Positions 6,132 to 6,758 of a stretch of 6,758 nt of DNA are shown one piece after another (within the stretch, counting starts at the first letter, position 1; each line of letters starts with the position of its first letter). Origin of the DNA: an uncultured Collinsella sp. (lineage in GTDB: Bacteria; Actinomycetota; Coriobacteriia; Coriobacteriales; Coriobacteriaceae). The position numbers and the translations under genes are program-made. A model generated the notes under the pieces. The model ran no database searches. It saw only the letters and a list, made by a program, of their open reading frames with translations, and was not told where the DNA came from. The stretch covers positions 1 through 6,758 of the forward strand of contig URNI01000100.1 of assembly GCA_900549135.1 (NCBI GenBank), in the 5' to 3' direction.

Positions 6132-6703
6132 CACGCCCCTCCGAGCGAGTCGAGCAGCGCGAGGTTGGCGCGCGCGGCCTCGGCGATGTCCGCGTCGGCC
6201 AGGCCCCGCTTCCCCTCGAGGGCCTGCCCGTAGTGGTCGGGGTCGTAGTTGATGGGCCTCGACGGCCCGGACGCGGCGTCGTGGACGGCGACCTCCTCGC
6301 CGGCCATCCTCACCACGACCTGGCCGCCGGGCATCGCCACGACGCTCACGCGCCGGCCGATGCAGCGCCTGGGCACGGACCACTCCCTGCCGGCGGCCCT
6401 GACGAGCATGGTCGGCGGGACGGTCTGGACGCTCACGTCGCCCACCGTCGACTCGAGGAGCCGGAGGTTCCCGATGGGCCGCAGGCTCTCCTTCTCCCGC
6501 ATGAACAGCGCGTCGGGCGGCAGGCCGGTGGTGCGGTTCGGCTCCGAGTTGGCCTGGGCCTCGACCCGGGCCACCGCCTCGGCGAGGCCGCCCCACCCGG
6601 TGAACTCGCCGCCGTAGGCGAGCAGGCGGTTCAGGAAGCGGTTGGCCGACTCGTCCTTGCCCTTGGTCTGCGGCGAGCGCGGCGCGCAGAGCCTGAGCTC
6701 GGC
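6131..6703 (-). pseudogene. istA: IS21 transposase IstA, C-terminal fragment
   Basis: About 190 residues remain of a protein that usually has 400-520. Homology begins exactly at the junction (AELRLCAPRSPQTKGKDES). The Glu in TKGKDES is the expected last catalytic acid of the DDE integrase core; the two Asp residues and the N-terminal DNA-binding region are absent. Downstream are SEPNRTTGLPPDALFMREKE and the C-terminal beta-rich part with VSVQTVPPTMLVRAAGREWSVP, both characteristic of one IS21 lineage. The reading frame runs on into the neighbouring repeat to an ATG at 6739, which adds 12 unrelated residues (MAKLVVFTVALT) and is an accident of the insertion. The fragment cannot be catalytic. 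Confidence 0.88.
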
Positions 6704-6758
6704 TGTTAGCGCTACTGTAAAAACAACCAATTTCGCCATCGCACTTTAGCCGATTCCG
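6704..6758 (+). mobile_element. End of a second IS21-like element
   Basis: TGTTAGCG at 6704-6711 repeats the eight-base tip found at 5257, in the same orientation. It cannot be the matching inverted end of the same element, which would read CGCTAACA. As at 5257, the tip segment is 18 bp and is followed by repeat units 23 bp apart, AACAACCAATTTCGCC (6722-6737) and TTTAGCCGATTCCG (6745-6758). The element runs off the right edge, so its genes and which of its two ends this is cannot be seen. Confidence 0.75.

Larger units (their letters stand above)
5257..6703 (-). mobile_element. IS21-like element, istB-side end to broken istA
   Basis: The left tip is TGTTAGCG at 5257, and the 5'-TG start is typical of IS21 ends. 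It is followed by a repeat array, then istB and the end of istA in the usual istA-istB order on the minus strand. The istA-side end is missing because a further IS21-like end starts at 6704. It lies inside an IS1249-like transposase. Confidence 0.85.

Noticed and set aside
4611..6233. A 540-codon open frame on the + strand across the insertion sequences
   Set aside because: It lies antisense to the transposase fragment and istB, spans the IS junction, is rich in Arg, Pro, Val and Gly as expected of GC-rich shadow frames, and has no recognisable motif.
6132..6596. Upstream extension of the istB frame
   Set aside because: The extension is Arg/Gly-rich and runs over istA. The IstB start at 6131 has a good GGAGGGG site and the classic overlap with the istA stop.
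6704..6711. TGTTAGCG read as the other end of the IS21 element starting at 5257
   Set aside because: The two tips are direct, not inverted, repeats, and istA is truncated exactly at the second one, so it belongs to another element pointing right.

Overview
The window looks like chromosomal DNA of a high-GC actinobacterium, most likely a gut Coriobacteriia such as Collinsella. The hints are the GC-rich codon use, an AroE-AroK fusion beside a CM-PDT-ACT PheA, a DUF4869/ATPase gene pair, and IS1249-like and IS21-like insertion sequences. This assignment is inference from gene content, because no rRNA or other marker gene is present.

Bases 1-2950 (+ strand) hold an aromatic amino acid block. pheA (chorismate mutase / prephenate dehydratase with a phenylalanine-sensing ACT domain) is directly abutted by a fused aroE-aroK gene (shikimate dehydrogenase + shikimate kinase). 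A perfect 15-bp hairpin follows, then aroQ (type II 3-dehydroquinase). Together they supply steps 3, 4 and 5 of the shikimate pathway and the first two steps of the phenylalanine branch after chorismate. All recognisable catalytic motifs are intact.

Bases 2951-4532 (+ strand) hold a separate transcription unit. It begins with a nested hairpin terminator that runs straight into a TATAAT -10 box, followed by a DUF4869 protein and, with a 1-nt stop/start overlap, a P-loop ATPase with an uncharacterised C-terminal half. Base composition is visibly less GC-rich here than on either side. Function is unknown. The ATPase has a weak, speculative resemblance to a small OLD-like (ATPase + TOPRIM) layout.

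Bases 4533-6758 are a stack of insertion sequences inserted into one another. An IS1249-like (IS256-group) transposase is cut at 5256/5257 by an IS21-like element whose end starts TGTTAGCG. That element carries an intact istB and the C-terminal part of istA. Its istA is cut in turn at 6703/6704 by the end of another IS21-like element, which starts with the same TGTTAGCG in the same orientation and runs off the window. Both IS21 ends share one layout: an 18-bp tip followed by repeats spaced 22-23 bp apart. No tRNA, rRNA, CRISPR array or replication origin was seen.
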